Source of the DNA: Eurosta solidaginis | Taxonomy: Eukaryota > Arthropoda > Insecta > Diptera > Tephritidae | DNA length: 64,000 nucleotides | Reading direction: 5' to 3' | NCBI RefSeq assembly: GCF_040869045.1 | Contig: NC_090321.1 | Location: 73,007,183 to 73,071,182, forward strand | Program-made: the position numbers and the translations under genes | Shown: one piece after another, positions 19,506 to 31,468 of the stretch | Layout: the number at the start of each line of letters is the position of its first letter | Numbering within the stretch: position 1 is the stretch's first letter | The notes under the pieces: generated by a model | Database searches by the model: none | Told to the model about the DNA's origin: nothing | The model's input: only the letters and a program-made list of their open reading frames with translations

Positions 19506-20970
19506 ACTACCTTCAAGCAGCCTCGCTGCTCAGCAAGCCACAACAAGTACCCGCTGCTGCTCGCGCCTTACGGCGCCAACAACTCAAACAGCTGCTACCA
19601 CTCATAACTACAATCTTCGTAGTAGAGTCGGAAGCAATGCTGAGCAACAGCCCCTGCCCACGTCTTCTCCCCCCCTCTTTTCCGGCAGCAATCGTGTAGG
19701 TCAGGGAAACAGACTCTTAGTCCCTACCTCCGTTTGCACCGTTTGCCAGCACAGAATATATATGTTTGCGACATCCGCCCAATGCAGCTCCTGCCTCGGG
19801 CGGTGCCACTTTCCTAGATGTTCTGGTCTCCGCGACGGCAACCCCTCGACGGGTTTCATCGCGCCATGTTGCCAAGTCGCAAACCCAAATCATCTGGGTA
19901 CCCCAATGCTTGCCCAAGGACGCCCAGTCCCAGGGCCACAACAGCAATTGCGTCCTGGCCTTCCTCAACCCAGGCGTAGTCACCCGTCACTTACCCCCAG
20001 AGTGGCGACGTCTCCCCTCATGCACTTCAGAATTCTGCAGTTAAACTGTAATGGACTAACTGGAAAGATTACGGAGATAGTCAATTTCATGAAGCGGCAC
20101 AACATCCGCATTGCTGCGATTCAAGAGACTAAACTCACAGCACGATCTGCATTGCAGACCTGCTCTGGGTACAATGTCCACAGAAAAGATCGCGAGAGCG
20201 GAAATGGAGGCGGCCTCGCGTTTATAATACACCACTCTGTGCAATATCACATATTTGATCCTGGCATCGACCGCAGGGACAACGTCTTAGAACGTCAAGG
20301 CCTATCTGTCCGGTCAGGCGATGCAAACCTAGAAATCATCAACATCTACATCCCCCCTGCCACCTGTTGCCCCGGTGGATACCACCCTAATATTAGAGCC
20401 TTACTCACTGGAAACAATCGCATTATTTTAGGCGACTTCAATGCCCATCATGATCTATGGCATTCAAATTTGCGGGCGGACAGTAGGGGCGAGATGTTGG
20501 CGGATCAAATAGAAGAAACGACGTTCTGCACTATAAACGGAGACGCCCCCACACGTATGGTAGGAAGCTGTCACAGTTCGCCAGATATCTCAATCGTGAG
20601 CGCAGAACTCGTAAACTGCGTCAACTGGCAGCCGATGGTATCATTGGCATCCGACCACCTGCCTATACTTGTTTCGCTCGAGCGTACCGCCGACTTCATC
20701 GTCACCGAAAAACGCACTTTCATAAACTTTAAAAAAGGAAAGTGGGGAGAATATAAATCCTTTACAGACAACCTCTTTGCTGCCCTCCCTATCCCGACTG
20801 ATGCCCGCCAAGGGGAGCGTGCCTTCCGCAAGGTCATTGAATCCGCCTCGGCACGTTTCATTCCCGCCGGGAGAATTCCCGAAATCCGGCCCCACTTCCC
20901 GGCGGAGGCCGCAAACTTAGCGAGAGAACGTGACCTTATAAGGCAGCTTGATCCAGGCGACCCCAAATAA
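19333..20970 (+). pseudogene. LINE-A ORF, zinc fingers and AP-endonuclease
   Basis: This 545-codon open frame has the end of finger 1 (HRTGCSGLD...APCC) and a proline tract encoded by 31 consecutive C (19475-19505). A second finger follows, CTVCQHRIYMF..CSSCLGRCHFPRC...APCC, with the same C2-C2-H-C-CC spacing as finger 1. An exonuclease/endonuclease/phosphatase domain starts at about 20020: LQLNCNGLTGKI, IQETKL, IILGDFNAHHDLW and SDHLPILVSL. These are the catalytic blocks that nick target DNA for reverse transcription. The frame ends at 20970 because one C is missing from the CCCCC run seen in other copies (for example near 55546). The endonuclease is complete by inspection. Confidence 0.85.
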
Positions 20971-23084
20971 GGGATATAAACCAACGCATCAGATTGCTTG
21001 TGGATGAACATAAGCGGGCGAAATGGGAGGAGCACCTAAGAGGTTGTAACCTCTCTACCGGTGTGGGTAAACTTTGGTCCACCGTAAAGTCCCTATCGAA
21101 TCCGACTAAGCACAAAGACAAAGTTTCCATCGCCTTTGGCGACAAAGTGCTGTCGGATGCGAAAAAATGCGCGAGCGCTTTCTGCCGACAATATATAATG
21201 CATTCTACGGTCGACAAAGTTAGACGGAGGGCCAACAGACACGCACATAAACACAAATTCAGCGCGTCACCAATCACCATCACCGCTAAAGAGGTTGAGG
21301 ACGCCATTGGTCGCGCTAAACCATCCAAAGCAGTGGGCCCAGACGGCATAGCCATGCCGATGCTTAAAAGCCTAGGGAAAGCGGGTTTCAAATATTTAGC
21401 GCAGGTCTTCAACCTGTCTCTTTCCACCTTTGTCATACCCGAGAAATGGAGAATGGCCAAGGTGGTCCCGCTACTAAAGCCTGGTAAACCAGCAAACATA
21501 GGAGAGTCGTATCGTCCGATATCTCTCCTATCGCCAGTAGCAAAGACGCTCGAAGCCATTTTGCTCCCTTATTTCCAAGCAAATTTGCAACTAGCCTCCC
21601 ATCAGCATGGCTTCAGAAAACTCCATAGCACTACCTCCGCGCTAAATGCCATTAGCACCCAGATAAATTGCGGTTTAAATCAAAACCCCCACCATAGAAC
21701 AGTACTCGTAGCGCTAGACCTATCAAAAGCTTTTGATACGGTCAACCACGGCTCGTTACTGCAAGACCTGGAAGGGTCTACCCTTCCCCCATGTCTTAAA
21801 AGGTGGACCGCAAATTATCTGGGTGGTCGGCAGGCATCGGTGCTATTTAGAAACGAAACATCAAAGCCAAGGAGAATTAAACAAGGGGTGCCACAGGGTG
21901 GTGTCCTATCCCCACTTTTGTTTAATTTCTACATATCTAAGCTACCTTCACCACCGGAAGGAGTCACAATCGTTTCCTACGCCGATGACTGCACAGTAAT
22001 GGCCACAGGCCCAGGCCCACAGATCGATGAGCTATGCAATAAAATAAACGGCTACCTCCCTGATCTCTCCAGTTTTTTCGCCTCGCGAAACCTGGCATTA
22101 TCACCGACTAAATCTTCCGCGACCTTATTTACAACATGGACGTCCCAAATGTCGACCATTTTGAACATCCACGTCGATGGCTCTACGCTACCGACTGTCC
22201 TACACCCCAAAATCTTGGGTGTGACGTTTGATCAGGATCTACATTTTGGTGAGCACGCAGCCGCAATTGTTCCGAGAATTCAGAGCCGTAACAAAATCCT
22301 CAAATCCCTTGCTGGCAGTACCTGGGGAAAAGATAAAGAAACGCTCATGACTACATACAAAGCAATTAGCCAGCCGATTACGTGCTACGCGTCACCCATA
22401 TGGTCGCCAAGCCTAAAAATTACCCACTGGAAGAAGCTACAGGCCTGCCAAAATACTGCTCTCAGAATTGCCACGGGCTGTCTTCTTATGTCCCCAGAAC
22501 ACCATCTACATAATGAGGCGAGAATACTCCCCATCAGGGAAAGAAACGAGATGCTGACCAAACAGTTCCTGTTGAATACCCAGAAACCTGGGCATCCCAA
22601 CAGACATCTGATTGACGAGCCAGCACCGCCTAGGGGCTTAAGGAGTCATCTCCGTAAGCATTTTGAGGAAATACGGCATCTGAGAACACAGCCGTATGAA
22701 GCGAAAAAACACAAGCAGGTCCTTGGTGAACTCCACAAACAGGCGTCGGACCTTTATGCCGGGAAGTGCCCGGTGAACCCAGTACTCAAAGTAAAGTATC
22801 CAAAACTTGCGGAAGAGGAACGCATACTCCCCAGGGAAACGCGTGTCACTCTGGCTCAACTTCGTTCTGGATACTGTAACAGGTTAAACTCTTACCTATC
22901 CAGAATCAACCCCGACATACAAAATGTATGCCCCGCTTGCAATGTGTCCCCACATGACACCAACCATCTCTTTAATTGTAATGTGGAACCAACGCCTCTA
23001 ACACCCCTTTCCCTATGGTCCACCCCTGTTGAAACAGCAAGTTTCCTTGGACTCCCGTTAGAGGATACTGATGACAGTTTGTGA
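20971..23084 (+). CDS. LINE-A reverse transcriptase and C-terminal finger
   Basis: About 700 codons are open without interruption. Reverse transcriptase motifs in order: KPSKAVGPDGIAMPML, YRPISLLSPVAKTLEAIL, QHGFRKLHSTTSALNAI, VALDLSKAFDTVNHG (about 21708-21752), KQGVPQGGVLSPLLFNFYI, and the catalytic YADD at 21978-21989. Thumb and C-terminal domain follow, ending in a CCHC finger CPACNVSPHDTNHLFNC and a short acidic tail. It copies the element RNA at the nicked target. In an intact copy it would be one polyprotein with the endonuclease. Here a single-base deletion separates them, so the copy is probably inactive although each domain is intact. Confidence 0.85.
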
Positions 23085-23147
23085 TCGGTCGCGTCTGTTA
23101 GGTGGGGCGAAGCACTGCTACAACAACAACAACAGGATTTTATTACG

Positions 23148-25940
23148 GCTCTGGATTTTCGGAACAATTGCGACTGCGTGCTCACCAAGATGTAGATCCT
23201 GATCAAACGTCACAACCAAGATTTTGGGTGTAGGACAGTCGGTAGCGTAGTGCCATCGACGTGGATGTTCAAAATGGTCACATTTGGGACGTCCAAGTTG
23301 TAAATAAGGTCGCGGATGATTTAGTCGGTGATAATGGCAGGTTTCGCGAGGCGAAAAAACTGGAGAGATCGGGGAGGTAGCCCTTTATTCTGTTGCAAAG
23401 CTCATCGATCTGTGGGCCCGAGCCTGTGGCCATTATTGTGCAGTCATCGGCGTAAGAAACGATAGTAACTCCTTCCGGTGGCGAAGGTAGTTTTTATATG
23501 TAAAAATTAAACAAAAGTGGGGATAGGACACCACCCTGAGGCACCCCTTGTTTAATTCTTCTTGGCTTCGATGTTTCGTTTCTGAATTGCACCGATGCCT
23601 GCCGACCACCCAGATAATTTGCGGTCCACCTTTTAAGACATGGGGGAAGGGTAGACCTTCCAGGTCTTGCAGTAACGTGCCATGGTTGACCGTATCAAAA
23701 GATTTTGATAGATCTAGCGCTACGAGTACTGTTCTATGGTGGGGCTTCTGATTTAAACCACAATTTATCTGGGTGCTAATGGCATTTAGCGCGTTGGTGG
23801 TGCTATGGAGTTTTCTAAAGCCATGCTGATGACAGGCTAGCTGCAAATTTGCTTTGAAGTAGGGGAGCAAAATGGCTTCAAGCGTCTTGGCTACAGGCGA
23901 TAGGAGAGATATCGGGCGATATGACTCTCCTATGTTAGCTGGTTTCCCAGGCTTTAGTAGCGGGACCACCTTGGCCATTTTCCATTTTTCGGGTATGACA
24001 AAGGTGGAAAGAGACAGGTTGAAGACATTGTTAAATATTTGAAACCATCGTTCCCTAGGCTTTTAAGCATCGGCATGGCTATGCCGTTTGGGCCCACTGC
24101 TTTGGATGATTTGGCATGACCGATGGCATCCTCAACCTCTTTGGCGATGATGGTAGTTGGTGACGCGCTGAACTTATGATTACGTGCGTGTCTGTAGGCC
24201 TTCCGCCTATTTTTGTCGACCGTAGAATGCATTATATATTGTCGGCAGAAAGCGCTCGCGCATTTTTTCGCATCCGACAGCACTTTGTCGCCAAAGGCGA
24301 TGGAAACTTTGTCATTGTGCCTAGACGGATTCGATAAGGACTTTACAGTGGACCAAAGTTTACCTACACCGGCAGAGAGGTTACAACCGCTTAGGTGCTC
24401 CTCCTATTTCGTCCGCTTGTGTTCATCTACAAGCAATCTGATGCATTGGTTTATATCCCTTATTTGGGGGTCACCGGGATCGAGCTGTCTTATAAGGTCA
24501 CATCCTCTCGCTAAATTTGCGGCCTCCGCCGGAAAGTGGGGCCGAATTTCGGGAATTCTACCGGCGGTAATGAAACGAGCCGAGGCGGATTCAATGACCT
24601 TGCGGAAAGCACGCTCCCCTTGGCGGGTATCAGTCGGGATAGGGAGGGCAGCAAAGCGGTTGTCTGTAAAGGATTTGTATTCGTCCCACTTTCCTTTTTT
24701 AAAGTTTATGAAAGGGCGTTTTTCTGTGACGATGAAGTCGGCGGTACGCTCGAGCGAAATAAGTATAGGCAGGTGGTCGGATGTCAATGTTACCATCGGC
24801 TGCCAGTTGACACAGTTTACGTGTTCTGCGCTCACGATTGAAATATCCGGCGAACTGTGACAGCTGCCTACCATACGTGCGGGGGCGTCTCCGTTTATTG
24901 TGCGTAACGTCGTTTCTTCTATTTGATCCGCTAACATCTCACCCCTACTGTCCACCCGCAAGTTTGAATGCCATAGATCGTGATGGGCATTGAATTCGCC
25001 TAAGATGATGCGATTGTTTCCAGTGAGTACGCCGCTGATATCAGGGCGGTATCCACTGGGGCAACAGGTGACAGGAGGGATGTAGATGTTGATGATTTCT
25101 AGATTTGCATCGCCCGACCGGACAGATAATACTTGACATTCTAAGATACTGTCCCTGCGGTCGATGTCGGCATCAAATATATGATATTGCAGTGTGGTGT
25201 ATGATAAACGCGAGGCCGCCTCCATTTCCGCTCTCGCGATCTTTCCTGTGGACATTATACCCAGAATAGGTCTGCAATGCAGATCTTGCTGTGAGTTTAG
25301 TCTCTTGAATCGCAGCAATGCGGATGTTGTGCCGCTTCATGAAGCGACTATCTCCGTGATCTTCCCAGTTAATCAATTACAGTTTAACTGCAGAATTCTG
25401 AAGTGCAACGGGGAGACGTCTTGCTGCCGGAAAAGAGAGGGGAAAAAGCTGATGCTCGGCATTGCTCCCGACTCTACTACGGAGGTTGTAGGTATGAGTG
25501 GGAGCAGCCGTATGAGTTGGTGGTGCCGTGGGGCGCGAGCAGCAGCGGGTACTTGTTGTGGCTTGCTGAGCAGCGGGGCTGCTGGAAGGTAGTGGGGGCG
25601 CTAAGGCGTATACTACGGGACGCCCTAGGGCGTGAACAGCAAGGAGCCACTAAAGATTTATAGAAGTTACGTGGACGTCTGGTTTTGGGATCTAGCTCAG
25701 AACAACCTGTCCGATGCAACCATCCCTTACACGAGACACACTGACAAGAGTATGACCATCCTAAAAAGATTCTTTTCCGGCAGATGCAGCATAACCATTT
25801 CTCAGGACCGGGGTCAGGAGACGGACCCGGATTGGGTTCGATACCTTCCCGGAGCAAGAGAATTTGGAGCAGTCCCGCTGCAATGAGCTGCTGGGAGGAT
25901 GACAATTTGTAGGACAGACGCAACAAATTAAATGGGGTTA
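23148..25940 (-). mobile_element. LINE-A host copy, 5' half (continues 18211-19058)
   Basis: On the minus strand this is the part of the older LINE-A copy upstream of the insertion: 5' leader with LLLREGIEPNPGP, intact finger 1 (25477-25926), endonuclease (24404-25318) and reverse transcriptase with YADD (23433-24283 region). It is 5'-truncated at about 25940, just before the presumed LINE-A start. Frames are broken at several points. The endonuclease blocks LGEFNAHHDLW and SDHLPILISL are recognisable, with a D to E change in the GDFN motif. Confidence 0.85.
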
Positions 25941-25981
25941 AACTATATTACACTATATATTACTATCCGTGCTACGTAGAT

Positions 25982-26465
25982 TGTTGTTGTTGTTGTAGCA
26001 GTGCTTTGCCCCATCCAATAGGGGTGACCGATCACAAATTATCATCAATGTCCTCTAACGGGAGTCCAGGGAAACTTGCAGTTTCAACAGGGGAGGGGTG
26101 TTAGAGGCGTTGGTTCCACATTAAAATTGAAGAGATGGTTGGTGTTATGTGGGGACACATTGCAAGCACGACATACATCTTGTATGCCCGTAGCGGTTCT
26201 GAGGGCAGTGTTTTGGCAGGCCTTTTTCTTCCACTGCGTATATTGTAGTGGTGCGTTGTAGTCACCATGCGAACTCGAGGCGGCGCTTGGCGCGAGCAAC
26301 AGCAGGCAGTTGATGTGGCGTGCTGGGCAGCGTTGCTGCGTGGACCGCAACACGTCCTTGGGCGCGAACAGCAGGGAGATACAACGGTTTTTTTTTTTGG
26401 AAATTTCGGGGTCGACGAATGTTGAGTTCTGGGCTTTGCTTCCAGGCCTGCACAACGAAAACCAC
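25982..26465 (-). pseudogene. LINE-A fragment with large internal deletion
   Basis: It begins on the minus strand with a (CAA)n tail (plus TTGTTGTTGTTG at 25982) and LINE-A 3' sequence. It jumps near 26190 to a piece of the thumb and near 26270 to degraded N-terminal leader and linker sequence. The deleted copy keeps both ends but no enzymatic domain. Confidence 0.65.
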
Positions 26466-28498
26466 AAAATTTTTTAAACGTTATTCATATCCATGATTCA
26501 ATTACTAGAGCTTTGTTCTGCAATGATGACAGAGCTTTGCACACCCAAATTGAAAAATCTGAACGGGTAGCTTTTACGAAGTAAGGAAAACGTGGAATAA
26601 TTCAATCCCCGAAATCAGCGAAAATTATGGTAGAAAAGTACCTTTAGTAGTATATTCGTAGTGATAATAAATGTGTAAATGCCAACAGGTTTTGGGGGAA
26701 ATAATTCATTTTCTACTAAATATTTCGTGAATTCATAAAGAACTATGTTGGTTTCGTCATTCTTTCAGAGTTCTTGTCAGAATTTTGCTCAAAATTTGTT
26801 TCAAAAACTCCCCATCTGAGCATAAGTTCAATGCATTTTGATTTAATGAAAAGCATTCTGAGATAAGGCGTTCTTCAATCTAATTTTAATATAGGGCGTT
26901 CTTTTGAAAAATCCTGAAATGGGAAATTTTTTGAAAATATTTTGAGATAGGACAGGCAGCCGACATGGGTGATACTCTATTCAGCAGCCGCAATGAACTG
27001 ACAAAAAAATAAAAGAAAATGGCTTATTGTCTTAGAACTTTATATTCCGGCCTTGACTTTGACAGAAGAGTTAAGCTTTTGTGCGGTTCTGCTACACAGG
27101 GAGTATTCGCCTTTTTTCTCAGAAATTTCGGAAAGCTCTTTTCCGTTTAAGTATTCATGGAAGTCTTCCGGATAAACCGTTAATTTAGAATATTCGGAAC
27201 ACGTTCGTTTGATACTACCACATGAGGTCCCAATATTTCAGCTAAGAATATATGTACATAATATTCCCAATACTTATAAACCGACTCCCCAAATTCTTAA
27301 ATGAAGACGATTGTTCCGAACATACGGAATGAATAAGTTAACATGCTCAATGAGTACATACTCGCATCGTTATGACATTTCCATTATTTACTAATAACAT
27401 TTTTACGTGAATCGATTTACTAGTCGAGTTTTTGGCGTTGGGTGATGTTTATAGGTTTACGAAGGTACACGATTCCTTGGTGTCCGTACTTTTCATAAAA
27501 CCTATGTTCAGCCACAATAATGGATCATGGCATAGTTAATAAATTCATCATAAAATTATAAAATTGTTCTAAGGAATTATGCAGTTCTATACTTATCGGG
27601 TATTTGTAAACTGATTGCTTCCTATTTCTACTACTAATATTTTTCGAAAAATCGCAAAGAAGCAACACGGTTAACGGATGTCATTTCGATTTGGGAGCAA
27701 AATGGCTGCAACTGTCAAAAAAATTTGTGAGCCGAGCAAACCTCTTGTGATTGAATCATGATTCATATCACATAAATTTTCTAATAAAATTTTGGTTTGT
27801 AAATATCAAAATGAAATTGAAAAAATTTTGTTTTTCTTTGATTTTTCAAAGTTTGAGCATATATTGAGCAAATTTTATACGGGAAAAATACTAAAACTCG
27901 AAAACGAAACGAATCGCTATTCTATTTAATGAAATAATTAAGTTTCCCTTTCATACAGGGTCTTTTGCTTCATTAAGCGAACATCTGTCAGCAGCCCCGA
28001 AAAAAATAGTTAAAATGGAAAGCAGTCGTTTCCTTCTTAACTATAAATACAATCAAAATCAAATGCATGCGCAACTACCCATAGATGTGCCTATTTTCGA
28101 AAAAGCTATATTATCTTTTCCAGCAAATGCAGCAAAAATTAAATTTTGAATTTTTTCGTGTTTTTCTATTTTTCATAAATTATTGAAAATAATTTATTTT
28201 TGATTGTCATTTGTTACATTGACAATAAAAACCGAAGCACCAAGCAAAGCCGACTGGATTCTTCACTCGATTAGGTATTCAATAAAGCAATAATGAGATA
28301 ATTAAGAATTTGTATTTTGTATGGAAGATTGAGTTCAATTAGGGCTTTAATGTAGAAAACTTGACTAATTATTTCATTAAGCCTCTGTGTGAAATTGGCA
28401 TAAGATTGTTTATTGATATCAGCAAAACGAATTTTTTTTTTTGGAAACAATGACGTTTAAATTATTGAAAAACAAATGAAAACAAAAATATTTGTACA
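26466..28498. other. Two kilobases without a recognised gene or repeat
   Basis: The sequence is AT-rich and unique within the window. No ORF with family resemblance, no RNA gene and no terminal repeats were found. It could be intronic. Confidence 0.55.
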
Positions 28499-28500
28499 TA

Positions 28501-29088
28501 CAGTGGCTCACAGCCTATTTCGTGCAGCTACAGAACAAAACTGTTGATCTATATAGAAAGGAAACTAGTGATGGTAATATTTCACTGTCCACACCTCATG
28601 AATCCGCTTCCACAATCTCTGACCTTAAATGTCATTGAAATTTTTTGGTCAATTTTGAAATCGGCTACACGGCAAAGGCAGATTAGTAAGATTAGCGGTT
28701 TAAAAACTACTCTTGTCGAAGAAAGGCATAAGATACCACGCGAAGCAGCTCAAGAAATAATTTCATCTATGGAAAATCATCTTGAAGATGTTATTTAACA
28801 AAAAGGTGGGCATACGAGGTTCTAAGTAAACTAAATACCAAAGTAATTTTTTCTAAGGCAGGGCGCAGTGCACGAAATAAGCTGTGACCTCTTTTTTGAG
28901 ATAACTTCAGTTTTCACTAAATAATTAGCACAAACGTGTAACACATGAAAATTAAGTATTTGTTCAAATAAAAGCACATTTTTATTAAAATTGTGCTTTT
29001 GAATTTTTTTGACACCGTCACTAGTTTCCTTTCTATATGGGTCAACAGTTTTGTTCTGTAGCTGCACGAAATAAGATGTGAGCCACTG
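28501..29088 (+). mobile_element. Tc1-like deletion derivative
   Basis: Terminal inverted repeats of about 70 bp begin CAGTGGCTCACA (28501) and end AGCCACTG (29088). A TA dinucleotide flanks each end (28499-28500 and 29089-29090), as expected for Tc1/mariner insertion. The interior keeps only the 3' end of a transposase (28544-28798; LTLNVIEIFWSIL holds the last catalytic glutamate region). The 588-bp length and missing 5' half mark an internally deleted, non-autonomous copy. Confidence 0.85.
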
Positions 29089-29126
29089 TATGTATATTTT
29101 TTTGATAAAAATAACGTTAATATGCA

Positions 29127-29180
29127 GCCTTGGTTGGTTCCACATAGCAACTGAAAATATTGTTGGTGTCATGCGGGGAC
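29127..29180 (-). repeat. LINE-A micro-fragment
   Basis: GGTTCCACATAGCAACTG and GGTGTCATGCGGGGAC match the LINE-A 3' region (compare 18354-18400). It is too short to say how it arrived. Confidence 0.4.
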
Positions 29181-29445
29181 TTAATACATTTAATAGATTT
29201 CTGTTGAAGTTTTCATTGCTTTATATTTCGGCCTCATATGAAAGCATATGAAATAGGTGGTGTTCTTTATAAAATATAGATTCCCATGCAGCCCCTGTTC
29301 TTTAAAAAATAAGTCGGAAATCATGTGCATTTCGTAGTTTTCACAATTGTTGCATATCCCGGACACACATGACATTTTCAGTTAAATAATGTGGTGATAT
29401 TATGTGCTTGATTGGTTTGAGTCGTTATTATTATAACATTATACA

Positions 29446-31087
29446 TACAGTGTCATCTTATTTGATGCAGTCACAAAAACAATCTTTCAACGCCCATATT
29501 TTTTGACCAAAAAAAAATATTAAAAAAAAATAAAAGACAGTAATATTAGCATTGTTTTTCATTTAAAAATCATTACAAATACTAGACATTTCTTATTTAG
29601 TCCTTACAATCAAAAAAGTAATGAAAAAGCAATCACATGAGCAGCTTAAATGATGCAGCAATAAAAGAATAAAACAAAAACGAATTCGTGAATTTATAAG
29701 TAAACTCAGTACTTTGTCTGGTAACCGTTTTGTGAGATAACTGATTTTACACGATCCTCCATTGAACTGACAAATTTTTCAGTTAAATCCGGTGAAATTT
29801 TTGACCATTTTCGAAAAAGTGCTGCTTTGAGGGTTTCTTTGCTAGAAATATGGTGTTTTCGTATGTTTTTTTCTAGTAGGGACCATAAATTCTCAATGAC
29901 ATTTAAGTCAGAGACTGCGCTGGTGGTTCCATTACGTGGGGACAATTCCATATCAACCACTGCTGGACAATTCCTGATTTATGTTTCGGGTCACTGTCTT
30001 GATAAAATCTAATGTTGCTCCGTATACCCACTTTTTCAACACTTTGAAGCAAGTTTCCCTTTAGGATGTCAAGATACATGTTCTTATCCATGATTCCGTC
30101 TATAAAAACAAGGTTTCCAACGCCCGAAGCAGCCATACATGCCCAAACCATAACACTCCCACCGCCGTGTTTCACAGACGCACGTAAATTCTTATTATCA
30201 AGTTGTTTGTTGGGTTTACGCCAAACCATCGACCTTCCGTCCGATCGAAATATATTAAACTTGGACTCGTCAGAAAATATCACAGTGTTCCAAAATGTGG
30301 AATCCTTCAGAACGTAATTTTTGGCGAAGTTCAAACGACTAGCCTTATTTTTTGAATTAATGAACGGCTTTTTGAGTGAAACTAGACCATGAAAATCATG
30401 TGATCGTAAGATACGGCGGATTGTTGATGCACTACATTCCTTCCCAAGGAAGCTTTTCACTTGATCAGCCAATTTTTGTGCCGACAATTTGGGATTTCCA
30501 CTAATTTTTCTAACGATATATCGTTCGTCAGTTTGTGTAAATATTTTATTTGGCGCTTCTCTACCCTTGTTTTTTACACGAATTTCTTTTAAAAACCGTT
30601 CGATTATGTGCTAAACTGTAGACGATGGAATATTAACCATTTCAGCTATTGAACGCTGACTTTTCCCGTTCTTAAATTGGTGAATTACCAATTCTCGTTG
30701 TTCTACACTGGTGCGTCGTCCCATTTTTTTGTTCTTAGTAAGCAAATTACTCATTCACGCTAAAAAATGTACTAATTCTATAAAAAAAACAATTATTTTG
30801 GGGATAGCGTCGTTTTTTTTACCAAAAAGCCAAAGCAACGTGATCACTACCATTAAAAGCTGAGTGCATCAAATAAGCTGCTCATACGAAATATACTGGT
30901 TTTTCATTATTTATTGGTTTGCAAGGATTAAGTGAGACACTTTTTTACATGACAAGCTTTTTAAGTATAAAACAATGCTAGTTTTATTAAGACTATTGAT
31001 TTTTCCAAATTTTCTTATTGGTTCAAAAGTTATGGGCGTTTAAATGTAATTTTTGTAGCTGCATCAAATAAGGTGATACTCACTGTA
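29446..31087 (-). mobile_element. Tc1-like DNA transposon, full length
   Basis: This 1638-bp element (29448-31085) has terminal inverted repeats (CAGTGTCATCTTATTTGATG on the left; the right end, read on the minus strand, starts CAGTGAGTATCACC) and flanking TA duplications at 29446-29447 and 31086-31087. It carries one transposase gene on the minus strand. Its termini differ from those of the neighbour at 28501-29088 beyond the first bases, so these are two families. Confidence 0.9.
29706..30724 (-). pseudogene. Tc1-like transposase with one stop and one frameshift
   Basis: The presumed start is the ATG at 30724-30722 (reading MGRRTSVEQRELVIHQFKNG), giving about 339 codons, the usual Tc1 size. 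The N-terminal helix-turn-helix region is interrupted by an in-frame TAG near 30612. The frame 29903-30487 holds the first two catalytic aspartates in IFSDESKFNIF and FYQDSDPKHK. After a frameshift near 29930, 29706-29960 carries SDLNVIENLW with the final glutamate, a DD34E-type layout. The enzyme would bind the inverted repeats and cut and paste the element. With two lesions it is inactive as read. Confidence 0.85.
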
Positions 31088-31315
31088 TATGTTTAGGGTA
31101 TCTATTTTATTCTGCATTTTCTTAAGGAAACCAGTTTTCTCACGTATTTTTTCCAAATGTAGTATACATGATCTTTTAATATTAATTATCTATTATTCGG
31201 TAGATATTTTAGTTTTGCGTGTGTTACTTTGATTTTTATTAGCAAGGAGTTGACTTTTTTGGAGATATCCGACATCAGCTTTTGTTCAACGGTTTTGTCC
31301 ACTTTTATTGTTAAC

Positions 31316-31468
31316 CAAATTCATTTTACTTCTGTAACGGTTTTTTGGGTTTTGATGTTTTCAAAAGTTTTGGTTTCATCAGGGCCCAATACCGCTCAAT
31401 TGGCAGCAACTCTGGCACGTTGGACGCGCACGAGCGTAATGTGCTGGAGCCAAGTCCAGCCAAAATAT
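31316..31468 (-). pseudogene. Tc1/mariner transposase fragment, same family as 4059-4740
   Basis: Plus-strand blocks TCTGTAACGG, AAAAGTTTTG.TTTCATCAG and CGCTCAATTGGC.GCAACTC align with 4103-4200. This is the PELRPIERYW coding part. The fragment is cut at its right end by the LTR starting at 31469. Confidence 0.6.

Larger units (their letters stand above)
19059..23133 (+). mobile_element. LINE-A reference copy, near full length, 14-bp TSD
   Basis: This 4075-bp APE-type non-LTR retrotransposon is inserted into a sister copy. The perfect 14-bp duplication AGGATTTTATTACG flanks it (19045-19058 and 23134-23147), and it ends in CTACAACAACAACAACA, a (CAA)n tail. Domain order is N-terminal leader with NPGP motif, PHD/RING-like finger, proline tract, second finger, endonuclease, reverse transcriptase, C-terminal CCHC finger. 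All coding domains are present. Two single-base changes (an extra G near 19347 and a missing C near 20966) split the frame. The family has at least eight fragments in this window. The clade is not resolved; LOA/ingi-like LINEs are the closest I can suggest. Confidence 0.9.
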
